Positions 36,617 through 44,490 of a stretch of 64,000 nt of DNA are shown here, piece after piece. The stretch covers positions 2,632,501 through 2,696,500 of the forward strand of contig CP064988.1 of the NCBI GenBank assembly GCA_016699855.1, in the 5' to 3' direction. The notes under the pieces are model-generated. The model did no database searches. It saw nothing but the letters and a program-made list of their open reading frames with translations, and was not told where the DNA came from. Position numbers and translations under genes: made by a program. How positions within the stretch are numbered: the first letter of the stretch is position 1; each line of letters starts with the position of its first letter. The stretch comes from Rhodospirillales bacterium (GTDB taxonomy: Bacteria > Pseudomonadota > Alphaproteobacteria > Reyranellales > Reyranellaceae).

Positions 36617-37042
36617 GTGGTCTTCCTCGTCGTCAAGGGGCTCCATATCGTCGCCGTCATCTCGTGGATGGCGGGGCTCCTCTATTTGCCGCGCCTGTTC
36701 GTCTACCATTGCGACGCGGCACCGGGATCGACCCAGTCGGAGACGTTCAAGGTGATGGAGCGACGCCTGCTGCGGGCCATCATGAACCCCGCGATGTTCG
36801 CGGTATGGGGTCTCGGCCTCTACATGGCTTAAGACGCCGGCCACTGGCTGGCGGGCTGGTTCATCGCGAAGATGGTCCTCGTCGTCGCGCTGACGGTCGT
36901 GCACCACCTCTACGCCGCGTGGCGCAAGGATTTCGAGCGCGACGCGAACGTCCGGCCGGCGCGGTTCTTCCGGATATGGAACGAGGCGCCGACGCTGCTG
37001 ATGATCGGGATCGTCTTTCTCGTGGTCCTGAAGCCGTTCTAG
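36617..37042 (+). pseudogene. hemJ: Protoporphyrinogen oxidase HemJ, interrupted by an in-frame TAA
   Basis: The GTG at 36617 has GGAG eight bases upstream. The frame encodes the HemJ family membrane protein (VKGLHIVAVISWMAGLLYLPRLFVYH; ETFKVMERRLLRAIMNPAM) for 71 codons and then meets TAA at 36830-36832. The same frame continues for another 69 good codons (DAGHWLAGWFIAKM ... WRKDF ... TLLMIGIVFLVVLKPF) to TAG at 37040. Family length is about 140, so the stop is internal; TAC (Tyr) to TAA would explain it. HemJ oxidises protoporphyrinogen IX, between hemE and hemH in the pathway, and is the only such enzyme seen here. Confidence 0.88.
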
Positions 37043-37054
37043 CGCCGCCGCGTC

Positions 37055-37808
37055 CTATGAGACGTCCGGCGGCCCTGGATGGCGCGAGACGTGGCCGGGG
37101 ATCAACGAGCCGTCGGCCGCGAAATCCGTCGTGAGGTTCATCGTCAGCGGTTTCACCGCCTCGATATTCGCCAGCAGCGCCGTGTAGTCCTCGACCACCT
37201 TCGCCCGGCGCGCGTCGCCCTCGGCGCCCGGCGTGGCGACGCCGTAGGCGACGAAGGGTGGCAGCACGTCGAAGCCGACGAAACGCAGCGTGCCCCACAG
37301 CAGCGGCCACAGCATCATGTTCATGTCGCCGTTGCGGCTGCCGTCGACGAAGCTGCTCCGGGGCGCGCCGGTGGTCATGGCGATCATCGCCTTCTTGCCG
37401 GCGAAGGCGCCCTTCTCGTACCAGCGCGCGCCGCCATAGGCGTAGCGGTAGGCGAACACCCGGTCGATCCAGCCCTTCAGTACGGCGGGCACCGAGAACC
37501 AGTAGATCGGGAACTGCCAGACCATCAGGTCGCAGGCGTCGAGTTTGTCCATCTCGGCCTTGACCTGCGGAGCGAAGGTGCCCGAGCGGAAGGCGTGGCT
37601 CTGCTCCCTTCGGCGCGTCGAAACGCGCCGGCTCGGCCGCCTCGAGGAAGTCGTGCCTGTCGAGCGTGGCGGCGAATCCTGCGCGGTAGAGGTCGGAGAC
37701 GACGACGGTATGCCCGGCCGCCTCCAACGCGCGCACGGCGGCGTCGCGCATGGTGGCGTTGAAGCTGCCGGCCGGCTCGGGATGGGCGTAGACGATCAGG
37801 ATGTTCAT
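37055..37808 (-). pseudogene. NAD(P)H dehydrogenase (quinone), flavodoxin-like fold, frameshifted
   Basis: The ATG at 37808 starts a flavodoxin-fold reductase (MNILIVYAHPEPAGSFN) that runs well to FDAPKG and then leaves frame. Removing one G from the run at 37606-37608 (CCC on the plus strand) restores EQSHAFRSGTF and joins the second half (DLMVWQFPIYWFSVPAVLKGW; DRVFAYRYAYGG; AMTTGAPRSSF), ending at TAG 37055. The whole is about 250 residues, as in NQO1/MdaB/KefF-like quinone reductases. It may be a sequence error or a real lesion. Confidence 0.85.
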
Positions 37809-37929
37809 TCGGGCTCCGGGGTCGCGGACATCGTGGTGGCGCGATTGTGCCCTGCGCGGCGCGCCGCTTCCACGCCGCCGTCCGCGCCGCTAGGATCGCG
37901 CCCGACCGGGAAGCAGGAGACCGTCGGGC

Positions 37930-38460
37930 ATGAGCACCGCCACCGCCGCCGATTGGCGCGACCAGATATTCGAGACGCTGGAGGCGCACGAGATCAAGCA
38001 GGTCTACTACGTGCCCGACGCCGGGCACTCCAAGCTGATCGAGAAGTGCCAGACCTCCAACGCCATGCGCGCCATCGTCATGACGACCGAGGAGGAGGCG
38101 ATGGGCGGCGCGCTCGGCGCCTGGCTCGGCGGCGAGAAGAGCGTGGCGTTGATGCAGTCCTCCGGCGTGGGCAACTGCATCAACATGCTCGGGCTGAGCA
38201 AGACGCTGCGCTATCCCATGCTGATGATCGTCACGATGCGCGGCGACTACGGCGAGTTCAATCCGTGGCAGTACTCGATGGGCCAGGCGACGCCCAAGGT
38301 GCTGGAGGCCGTGGGCTGCATCGTGATGTCGGTCGACAGGGCCGAGGACGTCGCCGCCACCGTCAACGCCGCCGCCAACATGGCCTTCGAGGGCCAGCAG
38401 GCGGTGGCCGTCCTGCTGCGCCAGAAGCTGATCGGCGCCAAGAGCTTCGGGAAGAAATGA
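37930..38460 (+). CDS. Thiamine-diphosphate decarboxylase alpha subunit (sulfopyruvate / phosphonopyruvate decarboxylase type)
   Basis: This 176-residue protein is the N-terminal (PYR-type) half of a split TPP enzyme: VYYVPDAGHSKLIEKCQ, MTTEEEAMGGALGAWLGG with the catalytic glutamate, and LMQSSGVGNCINML. In ComD/ComE sulfopyruvate decarboxylase and in phosphonopyruvate decarboxylase the same arrangement occurs. The acid substrate cannot be read. It is followed by two beta-type genes. CTAGGAT near 37890 may be its -10. Confidence 0.8.
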   Translation: MSTATAADWRDQIFETLEAHEIKQVYYVPDAGHSKLIEKCQTSNAMRAIVMTTEEEAMGGALGAWLGGEKSVALMQSSGVGNCINMLGLSKTLRYPMLMIVTMRGDYGEFNPWQYSMGQATPKVLEAVGCIVMSVDRAEDVAATVNAAANMAFEGQQAVAVLLRQKLIGAKSFGKK

Positions 38461-38462
38461 CG

Positions 38463-39080
38463 ATGGCCGACGCGACGATCCACCGCCGCCCGCTCGTGGC
38501 CGCGCTGATGAAGGACGCGACCGCCGACCTGCTGGTGATCGGCGGCCTGGGCCAATGCGCCTGGGACATCACGGCGGCGGGCGACCGCGCCACCAACCTG
38601 CCGCTGTGGGGCGGCATGGGCGGCACCGTCATGATGGGGCTGGGCCTCGCCCTGGCGCAGCCCAAGAAGCGCGTGCTGGTGATCACCGGCGACGGCGACA
38701 TGCTGATGGGACTGGGTTCTCTGGCCACCGTGGCGACGCAGCAGCCGCCCAACCTCGCCATCGTCGTGCTCGACAACGGCAAGTTCGGCGAGACCGGCAA
38801 CCAGGCGACCCATACCGCGTCGCCGACGCTGGGCGCGCTGGACCGGGGCGCCGGCACGGACCTCACGGCGATCGCGCGGGGCTGCGGCATCGCCGATTGC
38901 GCGACCGTGACCGATGAAGGCGCGATCCCGCAGCTCGTGAAGGACGCGCGCACCAAGCCCGGCCCGGTCTACCGCACCGTCAAGATCATGGTCGAGACGC
39001 TGCCGTTGATCATGCCGGCCAAGGACGGCGCCTACCTCAAGGACCGTTTCCGTCTGGCCGTGGTCGGCGCCACCGGCTGA
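38463..39080 (+). CDS. Thiamine-diphosphate decarboxylase beta subunit 1
   Basis: This 205-residue protein is the PP-type half of the enzyme. TPP is held by VITGDGDMLMGLGSLATVA with the D-N pair in VVLDNGKFGETGNQ about 27 residues on. The ATG at 38463 is chosen because an ATG at 38457, overlapping the alpha stop, would sit almost on top of the GGGAAG ribosome site. It is closely related to the next gene, with which it probably shares the alpha subunit. Confidence 0.8.
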   Translation: MADATIHRRPLVAALMKDATADLLVIGGLGQCAWDITAAGDRATNLPLWGGMGGTVMMGLGLALAQPKKRVLVITGDGDMLMGLGSLATVATQQPPNLAIVVLDNGKFGETGNQATHTASPTLGALDRGAGTDLTAIARGCGIADCATVTDEGAIPQLVKDARTKPGPVYRTVKIMVETLPLIMPAKDGAYLKDRFRLAVVGATG

Positions 39081-39099
39081 CGGACGGGAGGAGACCGCG

Positions 39100-39714
39100 A
39101 TGGCCGCCGGCAAGCCGCATCGACGCGAGGTCGCGGCCGCCCTGCTCAAGGACGCGACCGACGACCTGCTGGTCGTCGCGGGTCTCGGCGGTTCGGCCGG
39201 AGATGTGACCGCGGTCGAGGACCGGGCGCTCAACCTGCCACTGCTCGGCGGCATGGGCGGCGCCGTGATGACCGGCCTCGGGCTGGCATTGGCGCAGCCG
39301 CGCAAGCGCGTGCTGGTCGTCACCGGCGACGGCGATCTGCTGATGGGCCTCGGATCGCTGGCGACGGTGGCGGCGCAACGCCCCGCCAACCTCGCCATCG
39401 TCGTCATGGACAACGAGAAATTCGCCGAGACCGGCAACCAGGCGACGCACACCGCGCCGCCGCATCTGGGTCCGACCGAGCGTGGCGCCGGCGCGGACCT
39501 CACCGCCATCGCCCTGGGCGCGGGCATCGCCGACAGCGCGACGATCGACGATCCCGGTCAGATCGCCCAGCTCGTGCGTGACGCGCTCGCCAAGGCGGGC
39601 CCGGTGTTCCGCAACGTCAAGGTGCTGGCGGAGCCGCTGCCGCTGGTCCTGCCGCCGATGGAAGGCTCGGTCCTGAAGGACCGCTTCCGACGGGCGCTGC
39701 TCGGGCGCCCGTAG
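39100..39714 (+). CDS. Thiamine-diphosphate decarboxylase beta subunit 2 (paralogue)
   Basis: This 204-residue paralogue keeps the TPP motif (VVTGDGDLLMGLGSLATVA) but differs at the active-site loop: VVMDNEKFAETGNQ in place of VVLDNGKFGETGNQ. Outside that, long blocks are nearly the same (LNLPLLGGMGGAVM; GNQATHTA; LKDRFR). A GGGAGGAG site precedes the ATG. It may form an alternative complex with the single alpha subunit or be a recent duplicate losing function. Confidence 0.78.
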   Translation: MAAGKPHRREVAAALLKDATDDLLVVAGLGGSAGDVTAVEDRALNLPLLGGMGGAVMTGLGLALAQPRKRVLVVTGDGDLLMGLGSLATVAAQRPANLAIVVMDNEKFAETGNQATHTAPPHLGPTERGAGADLTAIALGAGIADSATIDDPGQIAQLVRDALAKAGPVFRNVKVLAEPLPLVLPPMEGSVLKDRFRRALLGRP

Positions 39715-39720
39715 ACGGGT

Positions 39721-40374
39721 TCAACCGCCGTCGGCGTCGACCGCGGCGTTGGCCGGCTCGGCGGGCGCGGCGGCGGGGCCGCCCTTGGCGACCACCACCA
39801 TCGCCGCGCGCAGCAGCCGATCGTTCAGCGTGTAGCCGTCCATGAACACCTGCGCGACGCTGTTGTTGGGCAGCGTCGCGTCGGGGATCTCGCTGACGGC
39901 CTGGTGCAGATGGGGATCGAACGCCGCGCCCTGCGCCTCGATGCGCTTCACGCCGTGGCGCGCCAGGATGTTGCCGAGCTCGCGTCCGGTCGCCTCGACG
40001 CCGGCGACGACGCCCTTCAGCTTGTCGTCGAGACCCGCGCCGCCCGGCGGCAGCGCCGCCAGCGCGCGCGATAGGTTGTCGGCGACCGAGAGCAGGTCGC
40101 GGGCGAATTTCTCGACCGCGAATTTGTGCGCCGCCTCGACGTCGAGCGCGGCGCGTCGGCGGGCGTTCTGCGTCTCCGCCGCGGCGCGGATCCAGTTGTC
40201 CTTGGCCTCGGCCAGCTCGGTCTCGAGCGCCGCGATCCTGGCGTCGGCCGCCTCCTTGATCACGCGCGCGGGGTCGAGCGGACGGGGCGCCTCGGGGATG
40301 TCGAGCCCCGGATCGGCGCCGGTCGCGCGCGTGGGCTCGTCGGTGAACGGATTCTGGACGGATTCGGCGGACAT
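39721..40374 (-). CDS. grpE: Nucleotide exchange factor GrpE
   Basis: This 217-residue protein has an acidic variable N-terminus, a long coiled coil (about 40-110: IAALETELAEAKDNWIRAAA) and the beta-domain with DPHLHQAVSEIPD and VFMDGYTLNDRLLRAAMV. It releases ADP from DnaK. It is downstream of hrcA on the same strand, 131 bases apart, as in most Alphaproteobacteria. Confidence 0.96.
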   Translation of the reverse strand: MSAESVQNPFTDEPTRATGADPGLDIPEAPRPLDPARVIKEAADARIAALETELAEAKDNWIRAAAETQNARRRAALDVEAAHKFAVEKFARDLLSVADNLSRALAALPPGGAGLDDKLKGVVAGVEATGRELGNILARHGVKRIEAQGAAFDPHLHQAVSEIPDATLPNNSVAQVFMDGYTLNDRLLRAAMVVVAKGGPAAAPAEPANAAVDADGG

Positions 40375-40505
40375 GATCTGACTCGGCGCGGCCCTGGGCC
40401 GGAACGGGGCGCGGCGAGCCCTGGGGCCCCGCCGCTGGACGTCCCGGACTTAGGGTGCCGACCGCGCCCGGTCAAGGCGGCGCGGCGTCGCCCCGCTCCG
40501 TCGGC

Positions 40506-41627
40506 TCAGCCGATCAGGCGGCCGACGACCTTCGACGTGTAGTCGACCAGCGGCACGATGCGCGCGTAGTTGATGCGCGTCGGACCGATCACGCCGATGG
40601 CGCCGACGATGCGCTCGCGCGCGTCGCGGAACGGCGCCACGATCACCGAGCAGCCGGCGTGGCCGAACAGCGGGTTCTCGGCGCCGATGAAGATCTTCAC
40701 GCCCTCGGCGCTGGCCGACAGATCGAGCAGGCGGGCGAACGACTCGCCGCGCTCCAGCGCGTCGAACAGCCGCTTGATGTTGTCGAGGTCCTCGAGCGCG
40801 GTGACGTCCTCGAGCAGGCGGGCCTGGCCGCGAACGATCAGCGCCGAGCCCGGCTCGCCCGCCCAGGTCGCCAGCCCGGCTTCGACCACGCGCCGCGTCA
40901 GCGCGTCGAGCGCGGCGCGCTGCTGGCCGAGCTCCTCCTCGATGGCGCGGCGTGCCTCCTCGAAGCCGCGTCCGACCAGGCGCCGCGACAGGTAGTTCGA
41001 GGCCTCGATCAGCGCCGAGGGCGGCAGGCCGAGCGGGATGTCGATGACGCGGTTCTCGACCGTGCCGTTCTCGGCGACGGTGACGACCAGCGCCCGGCCG
41101 GGGCCGAGATTGACGAACTCGATGTGCTTCAGCGTCGAGTCGACCCGCGGCGCGATGACGACGCCGGCGCAGCGCGACAGGCCGGACAGCAGGCTCGACG
41201 CCTCGCTCAGCGCGTCCTGGACCGACCGGCCGACGGCGGCGCAGCGGCCGTCGATGTTCTCCCGTTCCTCCTGCGAGATGTTGCCGACCTCGAGCAGCCC
41301 GTCCACGAACAGGCGCAGCCCGGCGTCGGTCGGCACGCGGCCGGCGGAGGTGTGCGGCGCGTAGAGCAGGCCCGAATCCTGGAGGTCGGCCATCACGTTG
41401 CGGATCGTCGCCGGCGAGAGATGCTCGGCCAGGCGGCGGGTCAACGCCCGCGACCCCACCGGTTCGCCGGTCTCGACGTAGGATTCGACGATGCGCCGGA
41501 ACACCTCGCGGGCGCGGTCGTTGAGCTCGGCGATCGACGCGACGCCGCCGGCCGCCGGTCGCGGCGCGGCGACGGATTCGCGAAGCGTCGTGGCGCCAGG
41601 CGCGAAACGGGGTATCGAACGGTTCAT
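40506..41627 (-). CDS. hrcA: Heat-inducible transcription repressor HrcA
   Basis: This 373-residue repressor has an N-terminal winged helix (SPATIRNVMADLQDSGLLYAPHTSAGRVPTD, with the recognition helix at TIRNVMADL) and the C-terminal GAF-like and dimer domains (FIGAENPLF; VIGPTRINYARIV). HrcA normally binds CIRCE (TTAGCACTC-N9-GAGTGCTAA). No CIRCE copy is visible upstream of hrcA or dnaK in this window; groESL, its usual target, is not here. Confidence 0.95.
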   Translation of the reverse strand: MNRSIPRFAPGATTLRESVAAPRPAAGGVASIAELNDRAREVFRRIVESYVETGEPVGSRALTRRLAEHLSPATIRNVMADLQDSGLLYAPHTSAGRVPTDAGLRLFVDGLLEVGNISQEERENIDGRCAAVGRSVQDALSEASSLLSGLSRCAGVVIAPRVDSTLKHIEFVNLGPGRALVVTVAENGTVENRVIDIPLGLPPSALIEASNYLSRRLVGRGFEEARRAIEEELGQQRAALDALTRRVVEAGLATWAGEPGSALIVRGQARLLEDVTALEDLDNIKRLFDALERGESFARLLDLSASAEGVKIFIGAENPLFGHAGCSVIVAPFRDARERIVGAIGVIGPTRINYARIVPLVDYTSKVVGRLIG

Positions 41628-41671
41628 GGCGGCGCGGGTGGCTGGTCTCCGTGAACGCGGCGTTCCCGGTG

Positions 41672-41700
41672 AATCTAGGTTCGCGCACCCCCGAGGTCAA
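41672..41700 (-). promoter_or_regulatory. Putative promoter of hrcA-grpE
   Basis: On the minus strand TTGACC (41695-41700) and TAGATT (41672-41677) are 17 bases apart, close to the sigma-70 consensus of Alphaproteobacteria. Transcription would start near 41665, about 38 bases before the hrcA ATG. Confidence 0.6.
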
Positions 41701-41825
41701 CGCGCGGCGCGAAATGAGCCGGCCGGCCCCCCACCACCGGACGCGGGGCTTGCGCGACCGGGCCGGCGCGTGGCACGCCCTCGACCGGCTCCGCCGCGTC
41801 GGCGGGGCCGATCCGGGGAACGACC

Positions 41826-42551
41826 ATGTCCATCCGCCCGTCCGGCCGCGCGCCCGACCAGCTCCGTTTGATCGAGCTCACGCCGGGCTTCTCCCGCCAC
41901 GCCGAGGGCTCGTGCCTGACCAAGTTCGGCGACACGCACGTGCTGTGCACCGCCAGCGTCGAGGAGCGCGTGCCGCCGTGGATGCGCGGCAAGGGCCGCG
42001 GCTGGGTCACCGCCGAGTACGGCATGCTGCCGCGCTCGACCCACACCCGCTCCGACCGCGAGGCGGCCCGCGGCAAGCAATCCGGCCGCACCCAGGAGAT
42101 CCAGCGGCTGATCGGCCGGGCGCTGCGCGCCGTGGTCGATCTCGACGCGCTCGGCGAGGTGCAGATCACCATCGACTGCGACGTCATCCAGGCCGATGGC
42201 GGCACCCGCACGGCGGGCGTCACCGGCGCCTGGGTGGCGCTGCGGCAGGCGATCGACGGGCTGCGCAGCAAGGGCAAGCTCGCCAAGGATCCGATCACCG
42301 GCCAGGTCGCGGCGGTGTCGTGCGGGATCCACCAGGGCGTGCCGGTCCTCGATCTCGACTACCCCGAGGATTCGGCGGCGCAGGCCGACGCGAATTTCGT
42401 GCTCACCGGCGCCGGCGGCCTGGTCGAGATCCAGGGCACGGCCGAGAAGGATCCGTTCAGCGAGGCCGAGTTCCTCGCGCTGCTGGCGCTCGCGAAGAAG
42501 GGCGTCGGCGATCTGTGCGCCGCCCAGCGCGCCGCGCTCGGGCTGTCCTGA
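41826..42551 (+). CDS. rph: Ribonuclease PH
   Basis: This 241-residue phosphorolytic exoribonuclease trims tRNA 3' ends. Motifs include FGDTHVLCTASVEERVPPW, AEYGMLPRSTHTRSDREA, the basic GRTQEIQRLIGR and IDCDVIQADGGTRTAG. It is transcribed away from hrcA and begins the rph-rdgB-hemW group, the common alphaproteobacterial order. Confidence 0.97.
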   Translation: MSIRPSGRAPDQLRLIELTPGFSRHAEGSCLTKFGDTHVLCTASVEERVPPWMRGKGRGWVTAEYGMLPRSTHTRSDREAARGKQSGRTQEIQRLIGRALRAVVDLDALGEVQITIDCDVIQADGGTRTAGVTGAWVALRQAIDGLRSKGKLAKDPITGQVAAVSCGIHQGVPVLDLDYPEDSAAQADANFVLTGAGGLVEIQGTAEKDPFSEAEFLALLALAKKGVGDLCAAQRAALGLS

Positions 42552-42588
42552 TCGGGCGGCGCCTTCCGCGTCGCGCGACGTCGGCCGG

Positions 42589-43224
42589 ATGACCGCCGTG
42601 CCCCGCCGCTTCACCGGTCCGACCCTCGTCGTCGCGACCCACAACGCCGGGAAGGCGGGCGAGATCGGCGTCATGCTGCGGCCGTTCGGCGTCCGCGTGG
42701 TGTCGGCCGGCGAGCTCGGCCTGCCCGCGCCCGCCGAGACGGCGACGACGTTCATCGGCAACGCCGAGCTCAAAGCGCGCGCCGCCGCGACCGCCAGCGG
42801 GCTGCCGGCGCTGGCCGACGACTCGGGGCTTTCCGTGCACGCGCTCGACGGCCAGCCGGGCCTGTACACCGCCGATTGGGAGGGACCGACGCGCGACGCG
42901 ATGGTCGGCATGACCCGCATCCAGGACGCGCTGGCGGCCCGTGGCGTGCCCGGCACGGCCGACGCGCGGCGCGCGACGTTCAACTGCGCGCTGGCGCTGG
43001 CGTGGCCCGACGGGCACTGCGAGAGCGTCCTGGGCCGCATGGAGGGCGCCATCGTCTGGCCGCCGCGTGGGACCCTCGGACACGGCTACGATCCGACCTT
43101 CCAGCCCGACGGCCACGCGCTGACCTGCGGCGAGATGGACCCCGCGGTGAAGAACGCGATCAGCCACCGCGCCGACGCGTTCCGCCAGCTCGTCGCGGCG
43201 TGCTTCGCGACGGACCCGCCGTGA
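42589..43224 (+). CDS. rdgB: XTP/dITP diphosphatase (RdgB/HAM1 family)
   Basis: This 211-residue house-cleaning pyrophosphatase removes ITP, dITP and XTP. It has the VVATHNAGKAGEI start (T/S-x-N-x-x-K), ALADDSGLSVHALDGQPG with the metal-binding aspartates, and GYDPTFQPDG and SHRADAF near the C-terminus. The ATG at 42589 follows rph by 37 bases; the stop overlaps the hemW GTG. Confidence 0.95.
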   Translation: MTAVPRRFTGPTLVVATHNAGKAGEIGVMLRPFGVRVVSAGELGLPAPAETATTFIGNAELKARAAATASGLPALADDSGLSVHALDGQPGLYTADWEGPTRDAMVGMTRIQDALAARGVPGTADARRATFNCALALAWPDGHCESVLGRMEGAIVWPPRGTLGHGYDPTFQPDGHALTCGEMDPAVKNAISHRADAFRQLVAACFATDPP

Positions 43225-44414
43225 GCGAACCGGGGCCCCGGCGCGGCGACGAACGGTTGTTCGGCGTCTACGTCCACTGGCCCTTCTGCCTGTCGAAGTG
43301 CCCCTACTGCGACTTCAACAGCCACGTGCGCGAGGGCGTCGACCAGCGGCGCTGGCGCGACGCGCTGCGCGCCGAGCTCCGCCACTACGCCGCGTCGACC
43401 GCGGGCCGCGAGGTGACCAGCGTGTTCTTCGGCGGCGGCACGCCGTCGTTGATGCCGCCGGACACGGTCGCCGCCGTGATCGCGGAGATCCGCGCGCTGT
43501 GGCCGGTGTCGGCCGGGGCCGAGATCACGCTCGAGGCCAATCCGACCTCCGTCGAGGCCGCGCGCTTCGCCGCGCTGGGCGACGCCGGCGTCAACCGCGT
43601 GTCGCTGGGCGTGCAGGCGCTGGACGACGCGGCGCTGCGCTTCCTCGGCCGCGGCCACTCCGCCGCCGAGGCGCGCCGCGCCATCGACGTCGCGCGGCGC
43701 CATTTCGGGCGGTACTCGTTCGATCTGATCTACGGGCGGCCGGACCACACGGTGCCCGTGTGGCTGGGTGAACTGGACGCGGCGCTGGAACTGGCGGGCG
43801 ACCACCTGTCGGTCTACCAACTGACGATCGAGCGCGGCACCCGCTTCTGGCAGGACCACGCCCGGGGCGCTTTCGCGATGCCCGACGACGACACCCAGGC
43901 GGCTTTGTACGAGGCGACCACCGAACGTCTCGCCGCCGCCGGCCTTCCCGCCTACGAGATCTCGAACCACGCCCGCGACGGCGGCGCGTGCCGGCACAAC
44001 CTGACGTACTGGCGCTACGAGGACTACGTCGGCGTCGGACCCGGCGCGCACGGGCGGTTGACGACCCCCTCGGATGGCGCCGTCGCGAAGCGCGCGACGC
44101 GCCAGACCAGCGGGCCGGAGGCCTGGCTGGAACGCGTCGAGGCGCAAGGGCACGCGACCGACGAGGATTCGGCGATCTCCGGTCCCGGGCTCGTGGTCGA
44201 GGCGTTGATGATGGGTCTGCGTCTAGCCGAGGGCGTCGACCGGCTCCGCTTCCGGCGCGTGACCGGGCGCGATCCGGTCGAGGCGTGCGGCGCCGATGGC
44301 CTGCGGTCGATGGTCGAGGGCGGCTTCGTGGCGGTCGACGCGGCGTCGTTGCGCGCCACGCCGGCCGGGCTGCAGCGGCTCAACGCGGTCTTGACGCGGC
44401 TTCTGCCGGATTGA
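43221..44414 (+). CDS. hemW: Heme chaperone HemW (radical SAM, formerly coproporphyrinogen oxidase-like)
   Basis: The GTG at 43221 overlaps the rdgB stop (GTGA) and gives 397 residues. The radical-SAM cluster ligands are CLSKCPYC (C23, C27, C30), with FGGGTPSLM and ITLEANPTSVE following and the HemW C-terminal domain (ISNHARDGGACRHNLTYWRYEDYVGVGPGAHGR is split over two motifs near 255-285). HemW inserts heme into respiratory proteins and lacks coproporphyrinogen dehydrogenase activity. Confidence 0.94.
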   Translation: MSEPGPRRGDERLFGVYVHWPFCLSKCPYCDFNSHVREGVDQRRWRDALRAELRHYAASTAGREVTSVFFGGGTPSLMPPDTVAAVIAEIRALWPVSAGAEITLEANPTSVEAARFAALGDAGVNRVSLGVQALDDAALRFLGRGHSAAEARRAIDVARRHFGRYSFDLIYGRPDHTVPVWLGELDAALELAGDHLSVYQLTIERGTRFWQDHARGAFAMPDDDTQAALYEATTERLAAAGLPAYEISNHARDGGACRHNLTYWRYEDYVGVGPGAHGRLTTPSDGAVAKRATRQTSGPEAWLERVEAQGHATDEDSAISGPGLVVEALMMGLRLAEGVDRLRFRRVTGRDPVEACGADGLRSMVEGGFVAVDAASLRATPAGLQRLNAVLTRLLPD

Positions 44415-44435
44415 TCCGGTCTCCGCGCGGCGCGC

Positions 44436-44466
44436 AAAAAAAGAGAGCGGGCCGAAGCCCGCTCTC
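44436..44466 (-). terminator. Intrinsic terminator of the porin gene
   Basis: A 10-bp perfect stem (44443-44452 / 44457-44466) with a CGAA (TTCG on the minus strand) loop is followed on the minus strand by seven T (44442-44436). It lies 24 bases after the porin stop. Confidence 0.9.
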
Positions 44467-44490
44467 CTGTTCCACTCCGGATGGACCGGA

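Noticed and set aside
41628..41825. CIRCE element for HrcA
   Set aside because: No TTAGCACTC-N9-GAGTGCTAA-like repeat is visible here or upstream of dnaK.
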